Shown here piece after piece: positions 19,280 to 30,054 of a stretch of DNA of 49,953 nucleotides. A model generated the notes under the pieces. That model worked only from the letters and a program-made list of their open reading frames with translations, did not search any database and was not told the DNA's origin. The stretch lies in contig NZ_BAMO01000038.1 in assembly GCF_000615945.1 (NCBI RefSeq), positions 1 through 49,953 of the forward strand. The letters are read 5' to 3'. Numbering within the stretch: the first letter of the stretch is position 1; the number at the start of each line of letters is the position of its first letter. The stretch is from Caldalkalibacillus mannanilyticus JCM 10596 (GTDB lineage Bacteria > Bacillota > Bacilli > Caldalkalibacillales > JCM-10596). The translations under genes and the position numbers were made by a program.

Positions 19280-19317
19280 GCTTCTTTTTATCAGAAAATT
19301 TTACGTTTTTTGACATA

Positions 19318-21090
19318 TTATACGCTTGACTTCTGGATGGTTTTTAGATGAAGTTGATCTAACTGCTTCTCATCTACTTCAGATGGTGCCAGCGTTAAAA
19401 GACAGCTTGCGCTCGCTGTTTTTGGAAAGGCAATCGTTTCACGAAGATTCGAACGCTCAGCTAAAAGCATAATAATCCGATCTAAACCAAAAGCAATTCC
19501 ACCATGCGGAGGTGTACCATATTCAAAAGCTTCTAGAAGGAATCCAAACTTTTCATTTGCTTCTTCCTTACTAAATCCTAAAAGCTCAAACATTTTTTCT
19601 TGAATTTCTCTTTGGTAGATCCTCATACTGCCTCCACCAATTTCGAAGCCGTTCAGAACCATGTCATAGGCCTTCGCTTTCATGACCGCTGGATTGCTTT
19701 CAAATAGCGGGAGATCTTCCTCTCTAGGCATGGTAAACGGATGGTGTAGAGCCACATAACGCTGTGCTTCCTCATCATATTCCACTAGAGGAAACTCAGT
19801 TACCCACAAGAACTTATATTCTTTTTCATTGATCATGTTCAGTTCTTTTCCTAGCTTTAATCGAAGAGCTCCTAAAGCATCTGCTACCACCGATTTTTTA
19901 TCAGCAACAAAGAGCAAGAGATCTCCTTCCTCTGCTTCTAATGCTTGCTTGACCTGCTCTAAGGCTTCTCCTTCAAAGAACTTCGTAATCGAACCTTTTA
20001 CTTCCCCATCTTTAAAGGCTATCCAAGCCAAACCTTTCGCTCCATAGATGCTCACATATTCCCCTAATTGGTCAACGTCCTTACGACTGTAATGAGCACA
20101 GCCCTTGGCGTTGATTCCTTTCACCTGTCCACCAGCCGCTACAGCTCCGCTAAATACCTTAAAAGAACTCTCGCGAACAAGCTCAGAAATATCCTTCAGC
20201 TCTAATCCAAAACGTAGGTCTGGCTTATCAGAACCAAAGCGAGCCATTGCTTCATCATAGGTTAATCTCTCAAATGGAGTTTGAACCTCTACACCTATGG
20301 TTTCGCGCATTAACTTAGCCATCAGATCTTCCATCATTGCCTGAAGTTCATTCATCTCTAGGAATGATGTTTCAATATCGACTTGGGTAAATTCGGGCTG
20401 ACGATCCGCTCTAAGGTCTTCGTCACGGAAGCAACGAACAATTTGAAAGTAACGCTCAAATCCTCCAACCATTAATAACTGCTTAAAAAGCTGTGGAGAC
20501 TGAGGAAGAGCAAAAAATTCACCAGGATGCACGCGACTTGGAACAAGATAATCTCTCGCTCCTTCTGGTGTACTCTTGGTTAACATAGGGGTTTCCACTT
20601 CTAAGAACCCATTCTCGTCTAGAAAATCCCTAAATATCTTTGAAGCTTTATGACGAAGCATAAAGGTTTTCTGCATCTCAGGTCGGCGAAGATCAAGATA
20701 GCGATACTTCAAGCGCACGGCTTCATCAACATCAACCTGATCCTGAATCATAAAGGGTGGGGTTTTCGCCGTATTGATGATCTCAACATTTTCTACTTGA
20801 ATTTCGATCTCACCCGTTTCAATCTTCGTATTATAGGTTCCCGGTTCACGTGCAATCACTGTCCCCTTCACCGCTAAAAGATATTCACTTCGCACCTTTT
20901 CAGCCACTGCCAAGGCATCAGCTTGTTCAGGATGAAAAACGACCTGCACGATCCCTGAGCGATCCCTTAGATCAATAAAGATTAATCCCCCTAAATCTCT
21001 TCTCTTCTGAACCCAACCTTTTAATTCTACTGTCTGACCGATATGCTCTGAACGAAGAGCACCACAGTTGTGAGTACGTCCCACTGCCAT
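19318..21090 (-). CDS. aspS: Aspartyl-tRNA synthetase
   Basis: Class II synthetase that charges tRNA-Asp. The 590 residues are the length of the bacterial type. An N-terminal OB-fold anticodon domain starts [19 protein letters not shown]. Motif 2 is [17 protein letters not shown] and motif 3 [17 protein letters not shown], with the bacterial GAD insertion between them. Its ATG overlaps the hisS stop by one base (TAATG), so hisS and aspS form one coupled operon under the hisS T-box. Whether it also charges tRNA-Asn cannot be told from this window. Confidence 0.98.
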   Translation of the reverse strand: MAVGRTHNCGALRSEHIGQTVELKGWVQKRRDLGGLIFIDLRDRSGIVQVVFHPEQADALAVAEKVRSEYLLAVKGTVIAREPGTYNTKIETGEIEIQVENVEIINTAKTPPFMIQDQVDVDEAVRLKYRYLDLRRPEMQKTFMLRHKASKIFRDFLDENGFLEVETPMLTKSTPEGARDYLVPSRVHPGEFFALPQSPQLFKQLLMVGGFERYFQIVRCFRDEDLRADRQPEFTQVDIETSFLEMNELQAMMEDLMAKLMRETIGVEVQTPFERLTYDEAMARFGSDKPDLRFGLELKDISELVRESSFKVFSGAVAAGGQVKGINAKGCAHYSRKDVDQLGEYVSIYGAKGLAWIAFKDGEVKGSITKFFEGEALEQVKQALEAEEGDLLLFVADKKSVVADALGALRLKLGKELNMINEKEYKFLWVTEFPLVEYDEEAQRYVALHHPFTMPREEDLPLFESNPAVMKAKAYDMVLNGFEIGGGSMRIYQREIQEKMFELLGFSKEEANEKFGFLLEAFEYGTPPHGGIAFGLDRIIMLLAERSNLRETIAFPKTASASCLLTLAPSEVDEKQLDQLHLKTIQKSSV

Positions 21091-22367
21091 TACTTTTCCT
21101 CCTTCACTAGGGCTGTAAGCATATATGCCTTAGCCTCCTCAAAACCTAATTCTTGCTGTTCTCCACTTGCCATTTCTTTTACGACCACACTGTTTTTCTC
21201 TAGCTCATCATCTCCTAGGATCACAACAAAACGAGCTCCCAAGCGATCAGCCGATTTCATCTGTGGTTTCATGTTTCGATCTAAATAATCCTTTTCCACC
21301 CGAAGCCCCGCAGTTCTCCAATTGTGTACAAGTGAAACGCTTTTCTGTTTTGCAGCCTCACCTAATGTGACGACAAAACAATCAATGTTTCGATTGATCG
21401 GAAGTTCAACCTCTTGTGTTTTTAGAGCGAGAAGCAGTCTCTCGATACTGAGGGCAAAACCGATTCCTGGCATATCTTGTCCCCCGATCTGCTCCACAAG
21501 ACCGTTATATCTTCCTCCCCCACAGACAGTACCTATCGCTCCAATACCTTGAACCATAATTTCAAAAGCGGTTTGAGTATAGTAATCTAAGCCTCGAACC
21601 ATTCTGGGGTTAACAACAAAGGGAATATTCATCTCCGTTAAATAGGTCTGAACCTTCTGGAAATGAGGAGCGCAATCGTCACACAAAAATTCCAAAATAG
21701 AAGGAGCATCCTTCGTTAGCTCTTGTGTCTTAGGGTCTTTGCTATCCAAGACTCGAAGGGGATTTCTTTCTAATCTCGATTGATCCTCGGCTCCCAATTG
21801 ATCACGAACACCTTGTAGATGATCAAGAAGCGCCTCACGGTGAACAGGTCTACACTGGCTACACCCTACGCTGTTGATCTCTAAGTGTAAATCCTTCACT
21901 CCTAGCTCCTGATATAGCTGCATGGCTAAAGCAATCACCTCAGCATCTATACTAGGGTCTTTTGAACCAATTGCCTCTACACCGAATTGTGTAAACTGTC
22001 GCATGCGTCCAGCTTGAGGACGTTCATAGCGAAACATTGGACCAATATAGAACAGTTTTGTTGGCTGTTGAGGACTGCCAAACATTTTATGCTCTACATA
22101 GGAGCGGACTGTGGAAGCTGTCCCTTCTGGTCTCAAGGTGATACTGCGGTCTCCCTTATCTATAAAGGTATACATTTCTTTTTCAACAATATCTGTCGTT
22201 TCTCCGACACCTCGTTGAAATAGCTCAGTATGCTCAAATATCGGAGTCCTTATCTCAGAATAATTATAACGGCTGCATAAATCCCTAGCCTTTTCTTCAA
22301 CATACTGCCATAGCTCTACTTCACCAGGCAGCACATCTGCGGTTCCTCTTGGCATTTTAATGGACAT
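21090..22367 (-). CDS. hisS: Histidyl-tRNA synthetase
   Basis: Class II synthetase for tRNA-His. The protein has 425 residues. Motif 2 is [18 protein letters not shown], and the histidine-specific loops are [12 protein letters not shown] and [14 protein letters not shown]. The C-terminal anticodon-binding domain ends in [15 protein letters not shown]. It is the first gene of hisS-aspS and lies 60 nt downstream of a T-box terminator, so expression should rise when uncharged tRNA-His accumulates and serve both synthetases. Confidence 0.98.
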   Translation of the reverse strand: MSIKMPRGTADVLPGEVELWQYVEEKARDLCSRYNYSEIRTPIFEHTELFQRGVGETTDIVEKEMYTFIDKGDRSITLRPEGTASTVRSYVEHKMFGSPQQPTKLFYIGPMFRYERPQAGRMRQFTQFGVEAIGSKDPSIDAEVIALAMQLYQELGVKDLHLEINSVGCSQCRPVHREALLDHLQGVRDQLGAEDQSRLERNPLRVLDSKDPKTQELTKDAPSILEFLCDDCAPHFQKVQTYLTEMNIPFVVNPRMVRGLDYYTQTAFEIMVQGIGAIGTVCGGGRYNGLVEQIGGQDMPGIGFALSIERLLLALKTQEVELPINRNIDCFVVTLGEAAKQKSVSLVHNWRTAGLRVEKDYLDRNMKPQMKSADRLGARFVVILGDDELEKNSVVVKEMASGEQQELGFEEAKAYMLTALVKEEK

Positions 22368-22427
22368 GCCAACCCCTCCTTCATCTTCTACTCATGTTTT
22401 GCTGTTGCTCTCCCATAATCAGTGGAA

Positions 22428-22739
22428 TTAAAAAATCTCCCGCCACTGACATAATTGTCAGGGACGAGAGATTGAATAAACTTCACCCGTGGTACCACCC
22501 TACTTGATTCCGGCATTTTCTTAAAAACACCAAAATCCACTCTACTTAACGCGGGAAACGCCATCTGTTTACTAAAATCAACTCTAAAGGAAGTCTTATC
22601 TTTCAACAGAGGTTCTCCTGGATGTCTTTCAGTAAGAGCGTATAGAGAAACATTTTCAGCCACGATGTTTCCTCTCTAGCTATTCCGGGTTCTTACTTAC
22701 TTTTCCAATCATCAAAGCCAACATTTTTTCATGTAATTG
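22428..22739 (-). promoter_or_regulatory. T-box leader upstream of hisS
   Basis: The canonical T-box sequence AGGGTGGTACCACGG lies at 22488-22502 on the - strand. It is followed by an intrinsic terminator hairpin (about 22430-22473, arms AATCTC...GAGATT with a T run). A long structured leader from about 22739 precedes it, including pairing arms GTAAGTAAGA/TCTTACTG for stem I. Since hisS follows, the effector is expected to be uncharged tRNA-His. I could not assign the specifier codon with confidence. An open frame spanning this leader is a shadow of the RNA. Confidence 0.93.
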
Positions 22740-22745
22740 TTTTAT

Positions 22746-22774
22746 ATCATACTGATTGAAACAAATCATGTCAA
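22746..22774 (-). promoter_or_regulatory. Sigma-A promoter of the hisS-aspS operon
   Basis: TTGACA (22769-22774), a 17-nt spacer, TATGAT (22746-22751) on the - strand: a near-consensus promoter just upstream of the T-box leader. Confidence 0.82.
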
Positions 22775-22795
22775 GTATCTTTTTTTTCGTCTGCT

Positions 22796-22969
22796 TTATC
22801 TTCTAAACTTCTTTTTCAGATGCCGTACATCGGCAATGGAAATTCCGAGTTCTCTGGAGATCTCTAATTCAGTCAGGATCGACTCTCTTTCAATAAAATT
22901 ATGAAAATCAACATTCTTTAAAGTAGCTAAAGATCCTTGGCTTAACGTGTCCTTCGCACTCCTTCTCAT
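22796..22969 (-). CDS. yrzK: Small helix-turn-helix-like protein (YrzK-like)
   Basis: A 57-residue protein starting MRRSAKDTLSQGSLATLKN, with AAAGGAGG about 10 nt before ATG 22969. The C-terminal half, LTELEISRELGISIADVRH, has the spacing of a helix-turn-helix, followed by a basic tail KKKFRR. Its place between hisS and the SH3b amidase gene matches B. subtilis yrzK, a small protein of unknown role. The hisS promoter begins within its last codons or just after them. DNA binding is plausible but not shown. Confidence 0.7.
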   Translation of the reverse strand: MRRSAKDTLSQGSLATLKNVDFHNFIERESILTELEISRELGISIADVRHLKKKFRR

Positions 22970-23108
22970 CAATCCACTTCCTCCTTTTTCTTCATTTTTC
23001 CCAAAATAAATAGATTTAATAGCAAAAAAAGCAGGAGATTAGAGAGAGGAAAAAGAATATATGTAGATTGACTTTATACACTACATAAACAGAAAGGAAT
23101 GGGTAGAT

Positions 23109-24632
23109 TTGATTCTAACGTTTCGCAAGCACCCCTTATTCCTGGTATGTTGTTTCCTATTGCTTCTCTTAGGAGGTTCCCAATCGGTCTATGCAAGTGG
23201 AGAACTCACGGTCAAAAGTAACGTTCTCAATGTCCGATCTGGTCCAGGTCTAGAACATAAGATTATTGGGCAAATATCTCAATCAGAGGTTTATCGAGTT
23301 GAAGAAGAAAAACAAGATTGGTACAAAATTTCCTTAGACAAGAATCAGAGCGGATGGGTCGCCTCTTGGCTTGTCGACTATAAAAAGTCATCTGGAACAA
23401 CCAAACTTGTAGAAGCTACCTCCAATCAAATTAACGTTCGATCAGGACCTGGAACCGACTTTAAAGTTGTCACACAAATCAAGCCTAAGCAAACCTTCCC
23501 CCTCCTTAAACAAGAAGGAGATTGGATTCAAATTCAGCTTAATGGCAATGAAAAGGGCTGGGTTGCAGGATGGCTTGTCACAACATCGGAAGGAGAACGC
23601 TCCTCCGCCACACAAGTGCGAGAAAAGGTCAAAGTACAAGCCAGCGTATTAAATGTTCGATCTAAGCCAGATACCTCAAGCTCCATCCTCGGAAAGCTAG
23701 AACAGGGGACGGAAATTGAAGTGATCGAGGCACAAAAGGGCTGGTACAAAATTAAATTTAATCAAGAGTTTGGTTGGATTGCAGGTGAATTTGTTACACC
23801 TGCTAATGAAAGCAGTCCCGCGGTTGCAAAACAACAATCGCCTTTAAAGAACCAACCTAAGGTCACCATCTTAAATCAAGGAACCAATATTAGAAAAGGG
23901 CCTGGAACCAATCACGAAGTCGTCTCTCGGGCAAACCAAGGTGATACATTTGATGTTGTTTCCACAAGCGGCGAGTGGTTTGAAATTCAATTACAAGATG
24001 GAAGCAAAGGCTTTGTAGCAGGATGGATTGTATCCACAGAAGGAATTTCTTCTGTAGATAAGCATACCTTGTTATCTTATCTAAAGGGCAAGAAAATCGT
24101 CATTGACGCTGGACATGGTGGTAAGGATAGTGGTGCGACAGGCTCACACTTCGACACTCTAGAAAAAATAGTTAATCTTGAGGTTTCTAATCTCCTAAAA
24201 AGCAAATTTGAAGCAGCAGAAGCAAGTGTAACGATGACGAGATCCACAGATCGCTTTATCTCCCTTCAACAAAGGGTCACTGTTAGTACAAGTGAAAAAG
24301 CAGATGTGTTTCTAAGTATCCATCACAATACCAATGAAAATTCTAAGGTAAATGGGACCATCACCTATTTCTATTCAAATGGACAAGATCGAGTACTGGC
24401 GAATACCATCCAAAAAGAATTGGTCAAAAATAATGGGTTACAGGACCTCAAGGCAAGACAAGGGAACTTCTACGTCCTTCGAGAAAATCCACAACTAGCG
24501 GTACTTATCGAACTTGGGTTTCTCACCAATTATAATGATGAGCTGACCATACGAACAACAAAATTCCAAGAGAACTCAGCAACAGGAATCCTACATGGAG
24601 TTGCAAAATATTTCAAAGATAAAGAAGAATAA
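23109..24632 (+). CDS. yrvJ: N-acetylmuramoyl-L-alanine amidase with four SH3b domains (YrvJ-like)
   Basis: Secreted peptidoglycan hydrolase, 507 residues. The start is TTG 23109 behind AAAGGA. The signal peptide spans about residues 1-29 (hydrophobic core FLVCCFLLLLLGG, cleavage near VYASG). Four bacterial SH3 repeats follow, each with an N(V/I)R-x-GPG-like core: NVRSGPGLEH, NVRSGPGTDF, NVRSKPDTSS and NIRKGPGTNH. The C-terminal Amidase_3 domain has zinc and catalytic residues in VIDAGHGGKDSGA, TLEKIVNLEV, LSIHHN and LIELGFLTN. The + strand gene sits alone between - strand genes and ends in a strong terminator. Confidence 0.93.
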   Translation: MILTFRKHPLFLVCCFLLLLLGGSQSVYASGELTVKSNVLNVRSGPGLEHKIIGQISQSEVYRVEEEKQDWYKISLDKNQSGWVASWLVDYKKSSGTTKLVEATSNQINVRSGPGTDFKVVTQIKPKQTFPLLKQEGDWIQIQLNGNEKGWVAGWLVTTSEGERSSATQVREKVKVQASVLNVRSKPDTSSSILGKLEQGTEIEVIEAQKGWYKIKFNQEFGWIAGEFVTPANESSPAVAKQQSPLKNQPKVTILNQGTNIRKGPGTNHEVVSRANQGDTFDVVSTSGEWFEIQLQDGSKGFVAGWIVSTEGISSVDKHTLLSYLKGKKIVIDAGHGGKDSGATGSHFDTLEKIVNLEVSNLLKSKFEAAEASVTMTRSTDRFISLQQRVTVSTSEKADVFLSIHHNTNENSKVNGTITYFYSNGQDRVLANTIQKELVKNNGLQDLKARQGNFYVLRENPQLAVLIELGFLTNYNDELTIRTTKFQENSATGILHGVAKYFKDKEE

Positions 24633-24636
24633 ATCA

Positions 24637-24689
24637 AAAAAACTGGTTCAAAGTGGGCTTCAGATCACCTCCCACTTGAACCAGTTTTT
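24637..24689. terminator. Terminator between amidase and lysine transporter genes
   Basis: Hairpin arms AAAACTGGTTCAAAGTGGG (from about 24638) and CCCACTTGAACCAGTTTTT (24671-24689) end in a T run. It lies between two convergent genes and should act on both strands. Confidence 0.9.
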
Positions 24690-24690
24690 A

Positions 24691-26268
24691 TTATTCAGCC
24701 GTTTCTTCCTTCTGCCCAGAAGTCTGAATAACATAAATCATAACAATAGCAAATAGAATAAGAGTCGCGATAAATCCTAGCCATAGGCTACCCGTTAACC
24801 CTAAAATGATATAACCAAGGATCGAAATGACGGCACAGATGACAGCATAAGGCAACTGTGTCATAACATGATCAATATGGTGACAGCCTGCCCCAGTAGA
24901 AGAAAGAATCGTTGTATCCGAGATTGGAGAACAATGATCTCCAAAAACAGCTCCCGCTAAAACAGCAGATAGAGCTGGCAGAAGCATACTCGTATCAACC
25001 ACAGCCATAATCTGTCCAGCAATAGGAAGCATTAAGCCGAAGGTTCCCCAAGAGGTTCCCGTTGAAAATGCCATTAATCCAGCAATCACAAATAAAATCA
25101 CAGGCAGCCAGCCAACACTTAAATGCGAATTTTCAACCAGCCCAGCTAGGTATTGTCCTGTTTCTAGCTGACCAATTAAATCAACAATACTCCAAGCAAA
25201 CAATAAGATGTATACAGCTGGGAGCATTGATTTTATCCCTTCCTTTATGGCACGTCCAGTTACATTTGCAGGAAGCTCTTGGTCCCTTTTATTCAAACCG
25301 ATGAACAGAGCTAGAGCAACCACTAAGCCAATCAAACCACCCCATAATAAGGCTGTGGACACATCCGTATTTTCAAATATAGCTAAAAGGGTAAGGGTTC
25401 CCTCTGTTCCCTGTATCCCTGTATAAATCATCGCTCCAATGGTTCCAAGAACCAAAGCTAGGATAGGGAAAGCCAAATGCATTACCGTTCCTTTCTGGCT
25501 TACTGGTATGTCTTCTTTCAATTCACCAGGTACTTCTCCCCTCTCTGCATGAACCGTTTCTCCTGTGCGCATCGCTCTGCTTTCATGCTTTCTCATGCTT
25601 CCAATATTCACATTATAGAGGACGGTTACTAGAACAAATAAAAGTGCCGTAAGCACATAAAAGTTCATAGGAATCATCTGAATAAAGGCAGAAAACGCAC
25701 TAAATTCGGTTAATTGATGTGTGGCGATAATCGTTCCAATAATTCCAATGATATAAGCACCCCAGCTAGAAATAGGTGATATTACACACACTGGCGCGGA
25801 GGTTGAATCAATTAAATAGGCAAGCTTAGCTCGCGATATTCTGTGTCGATCTGTCAGAGGACGGCTAATTTGACCTACCGCTAACGCATTAAAATAGTCA
25901 TCTATAAAAATAATAATACCAAGAAAAAAGGTAACTAACTGCGCCCCCACTCTACTTTTTACTCGTTTTAGAGCCCATTCACCAAAGGCGCGACTTCCAC
26001 CTGATACCGTAATAAAAGCAGTAATAATACCTAATAAAAATAAAAAGAGAATAATGTAGACATTCCACGTATTAAGCTCTCCATCAGAAACAAAAATCCC
26101 TAGAACACTCTCATAGACTTTGGTCAAGGATGCCAAGGGAGAGAAGTTCTCCAATAACAACGCTGCGGAAATGATTCCAATCCCAAGCGATAGTAAAACC
26201 CTTCTTGTCAGAAGCACCATAATAATCGCTAATAACGGTGGGATCAGTGAATAAATAGTACCAATCAT
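24691..26268 (-). CDS. lysW: NhaC-family transporter under lysine riboswitch (LysW-like lysine importer)
   Basis: A 525-residue, about 12-segment membrane protein of the NhaC antiporter superfamily. Family landmarks are FIDDYFNALAVGQISRPL, SAPVCVISPISSWGAYI, FSTGTSWGTFGLMLPIAG and FGDHCSPISDTTILSS. Annotation by family alone would be Na+/H+ antiporter, but a complete lysine riboswitch with terminator lies in its leader. Some NhaC-family members under lysine riboswitches have been predicted to be lysine transporters (LysW), which is the best inference here. The start is ATG 26268, 9 nt after AGGAGG; ATG 26289 would put that site inside the gene. Transport itself is not shown. Confidence 0.78.
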   Translation of the reverse strand: MIGTIYSLIPPLLAIIMVLLTRRVLLSLGIGIISAALLLENFSPLASLTKVYESVLGIFVSDGELNTWNVYIILFLFLLGIITAFITVSGGSRAFGEWALKRVKSRVGAQLVTFFLGIIIFIDDYFNALAVGQISRPLTDRHRISRAKLAYLIDSTSAPVCVISPISSWGAYIIGIIGTIIATHQLTEFSAFSAFIQMIPMNFYVLTALLFVLVTVLYNVNIGSMRKHESRAMRTGETVHAERGEVPGELKEDIPVSQKGTVMHLAFPILALVLGTIGAMIYTGIQGTEGTLTLLAIFENTDVSTALLWGGLIGLVVALALFIGLNKRDQELPANVTGRAIKEGIKSMLPAVYILLFAWSIVDLIGQLETGQYLAGLVENSHLSVGWLPVILFVIAGLMAFSTGTSWGTFGLMLPIAGQIMAVVDTSMLLPALSAVLAGAVFGDHCSPISDTTILSSTGAGCHHIDHVMTQLPYAVICAVISILGYIILGLTGSLWLGFIATLILFAIVMIYVIQTSGQKEETAE

Positions 26269-26325
26269 AGGTTGATTCCTCCTGTTCATAATTAGGAACC
26301 GATGCTATTAAAATATGAAGAGACT

Positions 26326-26591
26326 AAAAAAAACAGAACAAGGATAGACATAACTATCATTACTCTGTTTTAACATTTGCAATGTTGTTAAATCCATCAC
26401 GATCAGTAGCCCTCCATTATAAGTATCGAATTCCAACCTCATAATGACAGTGTTACTCTTCTTCAAAGCAACACCAACAGAGAAGTTTGACCTCTTTCTC
26501 TGCTTCGGCAAGAAATCCTTTCTGTAAGTGATCATAGGTTGTCAGCCTCACACATCATACTCTTATTTCCTGCACCTCTACCCCATCATGC
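26326..26591 (-). promoter_or_regulatory. Lysine riboswitch (L-box) with terminator
   Basis: The aptamer spans 26591 down to about 26397 on the - strand. Conserved blocks in order: GGTAGAGGTGC (GAGGTGC at 26572-26578), AAGAGTATG, GAGGCTGA, GCCGAAGCAGAG (26509-26519), CTCTGTTGG, CTGTCA and GGAGGGCTA (26407-26415). Helix P1 is formed by CATGAT/ATCGTG and GGTAG/CTACT. A terminator with AACAGA/TCTGTT arms and a T run (26326-26371) follows. Lysine binding should stop transcription of the transporter gene. Confidence 0.93.
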
Positions 26592-26646
26592 TGATAAGGT
26601 ATTATTCTATTGTCTGGTATATCCTGTGTTTCTATACACCCCTGCT

Positions 26647-26675
26647 ATTATATCTTGTCTATCCTAGGTTGACAA
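26647..26675 (-). promoter_or_regulatory. Sigma-A promoter of the riboswitch-transporter unit
   Basis: TTGTCA (26670-26675), a 17-nt spacer, TATAAT (26647-26652) on the - strand, immediately after the dtd stop and 55 nt before the aptamer. Confidence 0.85.
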
Positions 26676-26677
26676 TG

Positions 26678-27124
26678 CTAATTTTCTTTGCTCTCAATAA
26701 TAAGTGTTACAGGACCATGATTCGTCAACTTAACATCCATCATGGCTCCAAAAACGCCTGTTTCAACCTTAATTCCCTTGGCACGTAAAGCCTCATTAAA
26801 TGCTTCATATAGCATCTTAGCCTCATCGGGCTTAGCAGCCTGCATAAAGTTAGGACGCCTTCCTTTACGACAATCCCCATAAAGGGTAAATTGAGAAATC
26901 GAGAGAACTTCTCCTCCCACATCGACCAGTGAGCGATTCATCTTTCCTTCTTCATCTTCAAAAATACGCAAATGCGCCACTTTTTCAGCTAAGAATTGAA
27001 CATCTTGTATCGTATCCTCATGTGTAATCCCCACAAGAACAACCAAGCCAAATGATATCTCTCCAGTCACTCTTCCTTCCACGGTTACCGAAGCCTGTTT
27101 ACTTCTCTGAACAACGACTTTCAT
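26678..27124 (-). CDS. dtd: D-aminoacyl-tRNA deacylase
   Basis: Removes D-amino acids (and mischarged glycine) from tRNA. The 148 residues start [17 protein letters not shown]. The two active-site motifs are present: [17 protein letters not shown] and the Gly-cisPro motif [11 protein letters not shown]. The gene lies 17 nt downstream of relA, the same order as in B. subtilis (relA-dtd/yrvI), and is the last gene of the recJ-apt-relA-dtd run. Confidence 0.97.
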   Translation of the reverse strand: MKVVVQRSKQASVTVEGRVTGEISFGLVVLVGITHEDTIQDVQFLAEKVAHLRIFEDEEGKMNRSLVDVGGEVLSISQFTLYGDCRKGRRPNFMQAAKPDEAKMLYEAFNEALRAKGIKVETGVFGAMMDVKLTNHGPVTLIIESKEN

Positions 27125-27141
27125 TTTGAACTCCTTTTCCC

Positions 27142-29307
27142 TTACTGCATGATACGCTGCACTGAAAAAATATCTCTAATACGCTTAATTCTTTCTACTA
27201 CTTTGTGTAAATGATCAATATTTTGGATCGAGATCGTCATCGAGATAAGGGCTAATCGGTTTTTATCGGATCGACCTGATACGGCAACAATATTGGTTTT
27301 TGTTTCATTCACAGCTTGAAGCACTTCATTAAGAAGTCCACGGCGATCCATTCCAGTAATCTCAATATCTACATTGTAATTTTGATTACAATCTCCCTCC
27401 CACTCTACAGGAAGTAGACGATCCTCCGCATCCTCTACAAGAAGATTTGGACAATTCACTCTATGAATAGATACTCCTCTCCCTCTTGTGACGAAACCAA
27501 TAATCTCATCCCCAGGGACTGGATTACAGCATCTTGAAAAGCGAATCAAGAGGTTATCGATCCCTTTTACTCTTACACCATGGTCTAGCTTCTTTTTCTT
27601 CGTGGTTGGTTTCACTTCAGGAATCTGAATTTGTTCTTCTTCCTTCTTTTCTTTTCTAAACTTATCCGTTAATCTAGTCGTGATTTGAGAGGCTGTAATC
27701 CCACCATAGCCAACAGCAGCAAACATATCCTCTTCCCCAGAAAAGTTGAATTTATTAGCTACATAAGCAATGTTCTCTTCAGTTAAGACCTTTTTCAAGT
27801 CATATCCATTTTTTTTAATCTCTGACTCGACAAGCTCTCTTCCCTTGATCACACTTTCCTCACGCTTCTCTTTCTTAAAGAACTGCTTGATTTTACTCTT
27901 CGCATGAGAGGACTTGGCGATCTTCACCCAATCTCTACTTGGACCATAGCTGTGCTTCGAGGTCAGAATCTCAATGATGTCCCCCGTCTTTAATACATGA
28001 TCCAGGGTGACAATCTTTCCATTGACCTTAGCACCTACACAGCGATTTCCCACCTCGGTATGAATGCGGTAGGCAAAATCAATAGGTACTGATCCTGCTG
28101 GAAGCTCGTAGACATCTCCCTTTGGAGTGAAGACAAAGACAAGATCCGAAAACAAATCCATCTTGAGTGACTCCATAAACTCTTGAGCATCATTGGCATC
28201 CTGTTGTGAATCTAAGATTTCTCTAAACCATGTTAGCTTGTCTTCAAATCTTGGGATCTCTCCTTTGGGAACATCCTTTCCTTCTTTGTAAGCCCAGTGT
28301 GCTGCAATCCCGTACTCAGCTGTACGATGCATTTCTTCCGTACGAATCTGTACTTCAAGCGGTTCTCCCTTAGAGCTAATCACCGTCGTATGCAAGGACT
28401 GGTACATGTTTGCCTTGGGCATCGCAATATAATCCTTAAATCTGCCCGGCATGGGCTTCCAACAGGTATGAATAATTCCTAGTACGGCATAGCAATCTCG
28501 AATGTTTTGAACAATGATGCGAATGGCTAAGAGATCATAGATTTCATTAAATTCTTTTTTCTGAATCGCCATCTTACGATAAATACTGTAGATATGCTTC
28601 GGTCGACCTGAGATTTCAGCTTCGATCCCGACTTCAGTAATTTTTTCCTTAATTTGATCCTTCACCGAATTAAGATGTTGCTCTCGTTCCGCCCTCTTTT
28701 GTTTCATGAGCTGTACAATCCGATAATACTGTTGCGGATTCAAGTAGCGCAAAGCAATATCCTCAAGCTCCCATTTAATGGCTGAAATCCCCATTCGATG
28801 GGCTAAGGGAGCAAAAATATCGAGGGTTTCTTCTGCTATTCTTCTCTGTTTCTCCTCTGGAACATGCTTCAATGTTCTCATGTTGTGTAAACGGTCCGCC
28901 AATTTGATCAATATCACTCGAATATCCCGCGCCATAGCAACAAACATTTTGCGATGATTCTCTGCCTGTTGCTCCTCTTGAGTTTTAAAGGTGATTCGTT
29001 TTAGCTTTGTTACTCCTTCTACTAAAAGAGTCACCTCTTGACCAAATGCTTCTGTTAATTGTTCAGATGTTACCTTTGTATCTTCAATGACATCATGTAA
29101 CAATGCCGCCGCCACAGTTACTCCATCCAATTGAAGCTTGGCTAAAATCCCTGCCACCTCTACTGGATGATGGATATATGGCTCTCCTGATTTCCGAAAT
29201 TGTCCGTCATGGGCTTGTTCCGCCAGCTGATAGGCTTTTTCGATCATTTGAACCTCAGAGGATGGTAAATATTCACTTGTAATCTGCAATAAGTCTTCTA
29301 TATTCAT
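27142..29307 (-). CDS. relA: Bifunctional (p)ppGpp synthetase/hydrolase Rel
   Basis: Makes and degrades the stringent-response alarmone (p)ppGpp on starved ribosomes. It is 721 residues from ATG 29307; an in-frame GTG at 29316 lies within the AAAGGTGG ribosome site. An N-terminal HD hydrolase domain is visible ([25 protein letters not shown]), then a synthetase domain ([20 protein letters not shown]), a TGS domain ([14 protein letters not shown]) and a C-terminal ACT domain. Both catalytic halves look intact, so it is the bifunctional Rel of Firmicutes. It is followed by dtd; apt is upstream after a terminator. Confidence 0.97.
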   Translation of the reverse strand: MNIEDLLQITSEYLPSSEVQMIEKAYQLAEQAHDGQFRKSGEPYIHHPVEVAGILAKLQLDGVTVAAALLHDVIEDTKVTSEQLTEAFGQEVTLLVEGVTKLKRITFKTQEEQQAENHRKMFVAMARDIRVILIKLADRLHNMRTLKHVPEEKQRRIAEETLDIFAPLAHRMGISAIKWELEDIALRYLNPQQYYRIVQLMKQKRAEREQHLNSVKDQIKEKITEVGIEAEISGRPKHIYSIYRKMAIQKKEFNEIYDLLAIRIIVQNIRDCYAVLGIIHTCWKPMPGRFKDYIAMPKANMYQSLHTTVISSKGEPLEVQIRTEEMHRTAEYGIAAHWAYKEGKDVPKGEIPRFEDKLTWFREILDSQQDANDAQEFMESLKMDLFSDLVFVFTPKGDVYELPAGSVPIDFAYRIHTEVGNRCVGAKVNGKIVTLDHVLKTGDIIEILTSKHSYGPSRDWVKIAKSSHAKSKIKQFFKKEKREESVIKGRELVESEIKKNGYDLKKVLTEENIAYVANKFNFSGEEDMFAAVGYGGITASQITTRLTDKFRKEKKEEEQIQIPEVKPTTKKKKLDHGVRVKGIDNLLIRFSRCCNPVPGDEIIGFVTRGRGVSIHRVNCPNLLVEDAEDRLLPVEWEGDCNQNYNVDIEITGMDRRGLLNEVLQAVNETKTNIVAVSGRSDKNRLALISMTISIQNIDHLHKVVERIKRIRDIFSVQRIMQ

Positions 29308-29431
29308 ATTGACCACCTTTGATAGGCTATTACTTTTTTCCTATTATCGTCTAATTATACGTGATTGTAAAGCGCTAGAAGCAAGAAATAACTGTCAATC
29401 AAGCAGGCTCCTTGAAGAATCTGCTTCCTCT

Positions 29432-29481
29432 AAAAAATAAATGAAGTGTCCCATAGGAATTGAATCTTAGGGACACTTCAT
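29432..29481 (-). terminator. Terminator after apt
   Basis: The 12-bp arms ATGAAGTGTCCC (29441-29452) and GGGACACTTCAT (29470-29481) are followed on the - strand by TTATTTTTT. It lies downstream of apt, before relA, so relA may also have its own promoter in 29308-29431. Confidence 0.8.
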
Positions 29482-29538
29482 CTTTATCCTGTCAATGCGA
29501 AAAGACGGTTAGTTATATGGAGCCCTTTACTTTCGTCA

Positions 29539-30054
29539 TTAATACTGAACTAAAGAAAAGACATCATACTGCGAACCGATTTTTTCTCTGCCATCTAAAT
29601 ACGTAAGTTCGATCAGAAACGCACAACCAATGACCTTCCCGCCTAATTGCTCTACTAAACGAATCGTAGTAGAAATCGTTCCCCCTGTTGCTAATAAATC
29701 ATCAGCAATAAGTACTCTCTGACCCGGAGTAATGGCATCCTTATGAATCGCTAAGGAATCCTTGCCGTACTCTAAATCATACTCTTCTGTGACGATCTCT
29801 CCAGGAAGCTTTCCTGCTTTACGAACAGGGACAAATCCTTTTCCTAGATGAAAAGAGATTGGGCAGCCAATCACAAAGCCTCTTGCTTCAGGACCTACAA
29901 TCACATCAATCCCTTGCTTATCCGCATAGCTAGCAAGCTCCTTAATGGCAGCCTGATAAGCCTCTCCATCTTTCATTAAAGTCGTGATATCTTTAAAACG
30001 AATCCCTGGCTTCGGAAAATCCTCCACCACTCTTATTTTTTCTTTAAAATCCAT
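29539..30054 (-). CDS. apt: Adenine phosphoribosyltransferase
   Basis: Salvages adenine to AMP using PRPP. The 171 residues start [22 protein letters not shown]. The PRPP-binding loop is [14 protein letters not shown] and the upstream base-recognition segment is [10 protein letters not shown]. The start overlaps the recJ stop by one base (TAATG). The recJ-apt-relA order is standard in Bacillales. Confidence 0.98.
   Translation of the reverse strand: MDFKEKIRVVEDFPKPGIRFKDITTLMKDGEAYQAAIKELASYADKQGIDVIVGPEARGFVIGCPISFHLGKGFVPVRKAGKLPGEIVTEEYDLEYGKDSLAIHKDAITPGQRVLIADDLLATGGTISTTIRLVEQLGGKVIGCAFLIELTYLDGREKIGSQYDVFSLVQY

Noticed and set aside
22388-22663. 91-residue open frame on the - strand upstream of hisS
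   Set aside because: It lies over the T-box leader and terminator, has no family look, and is explained by the structured RNA.
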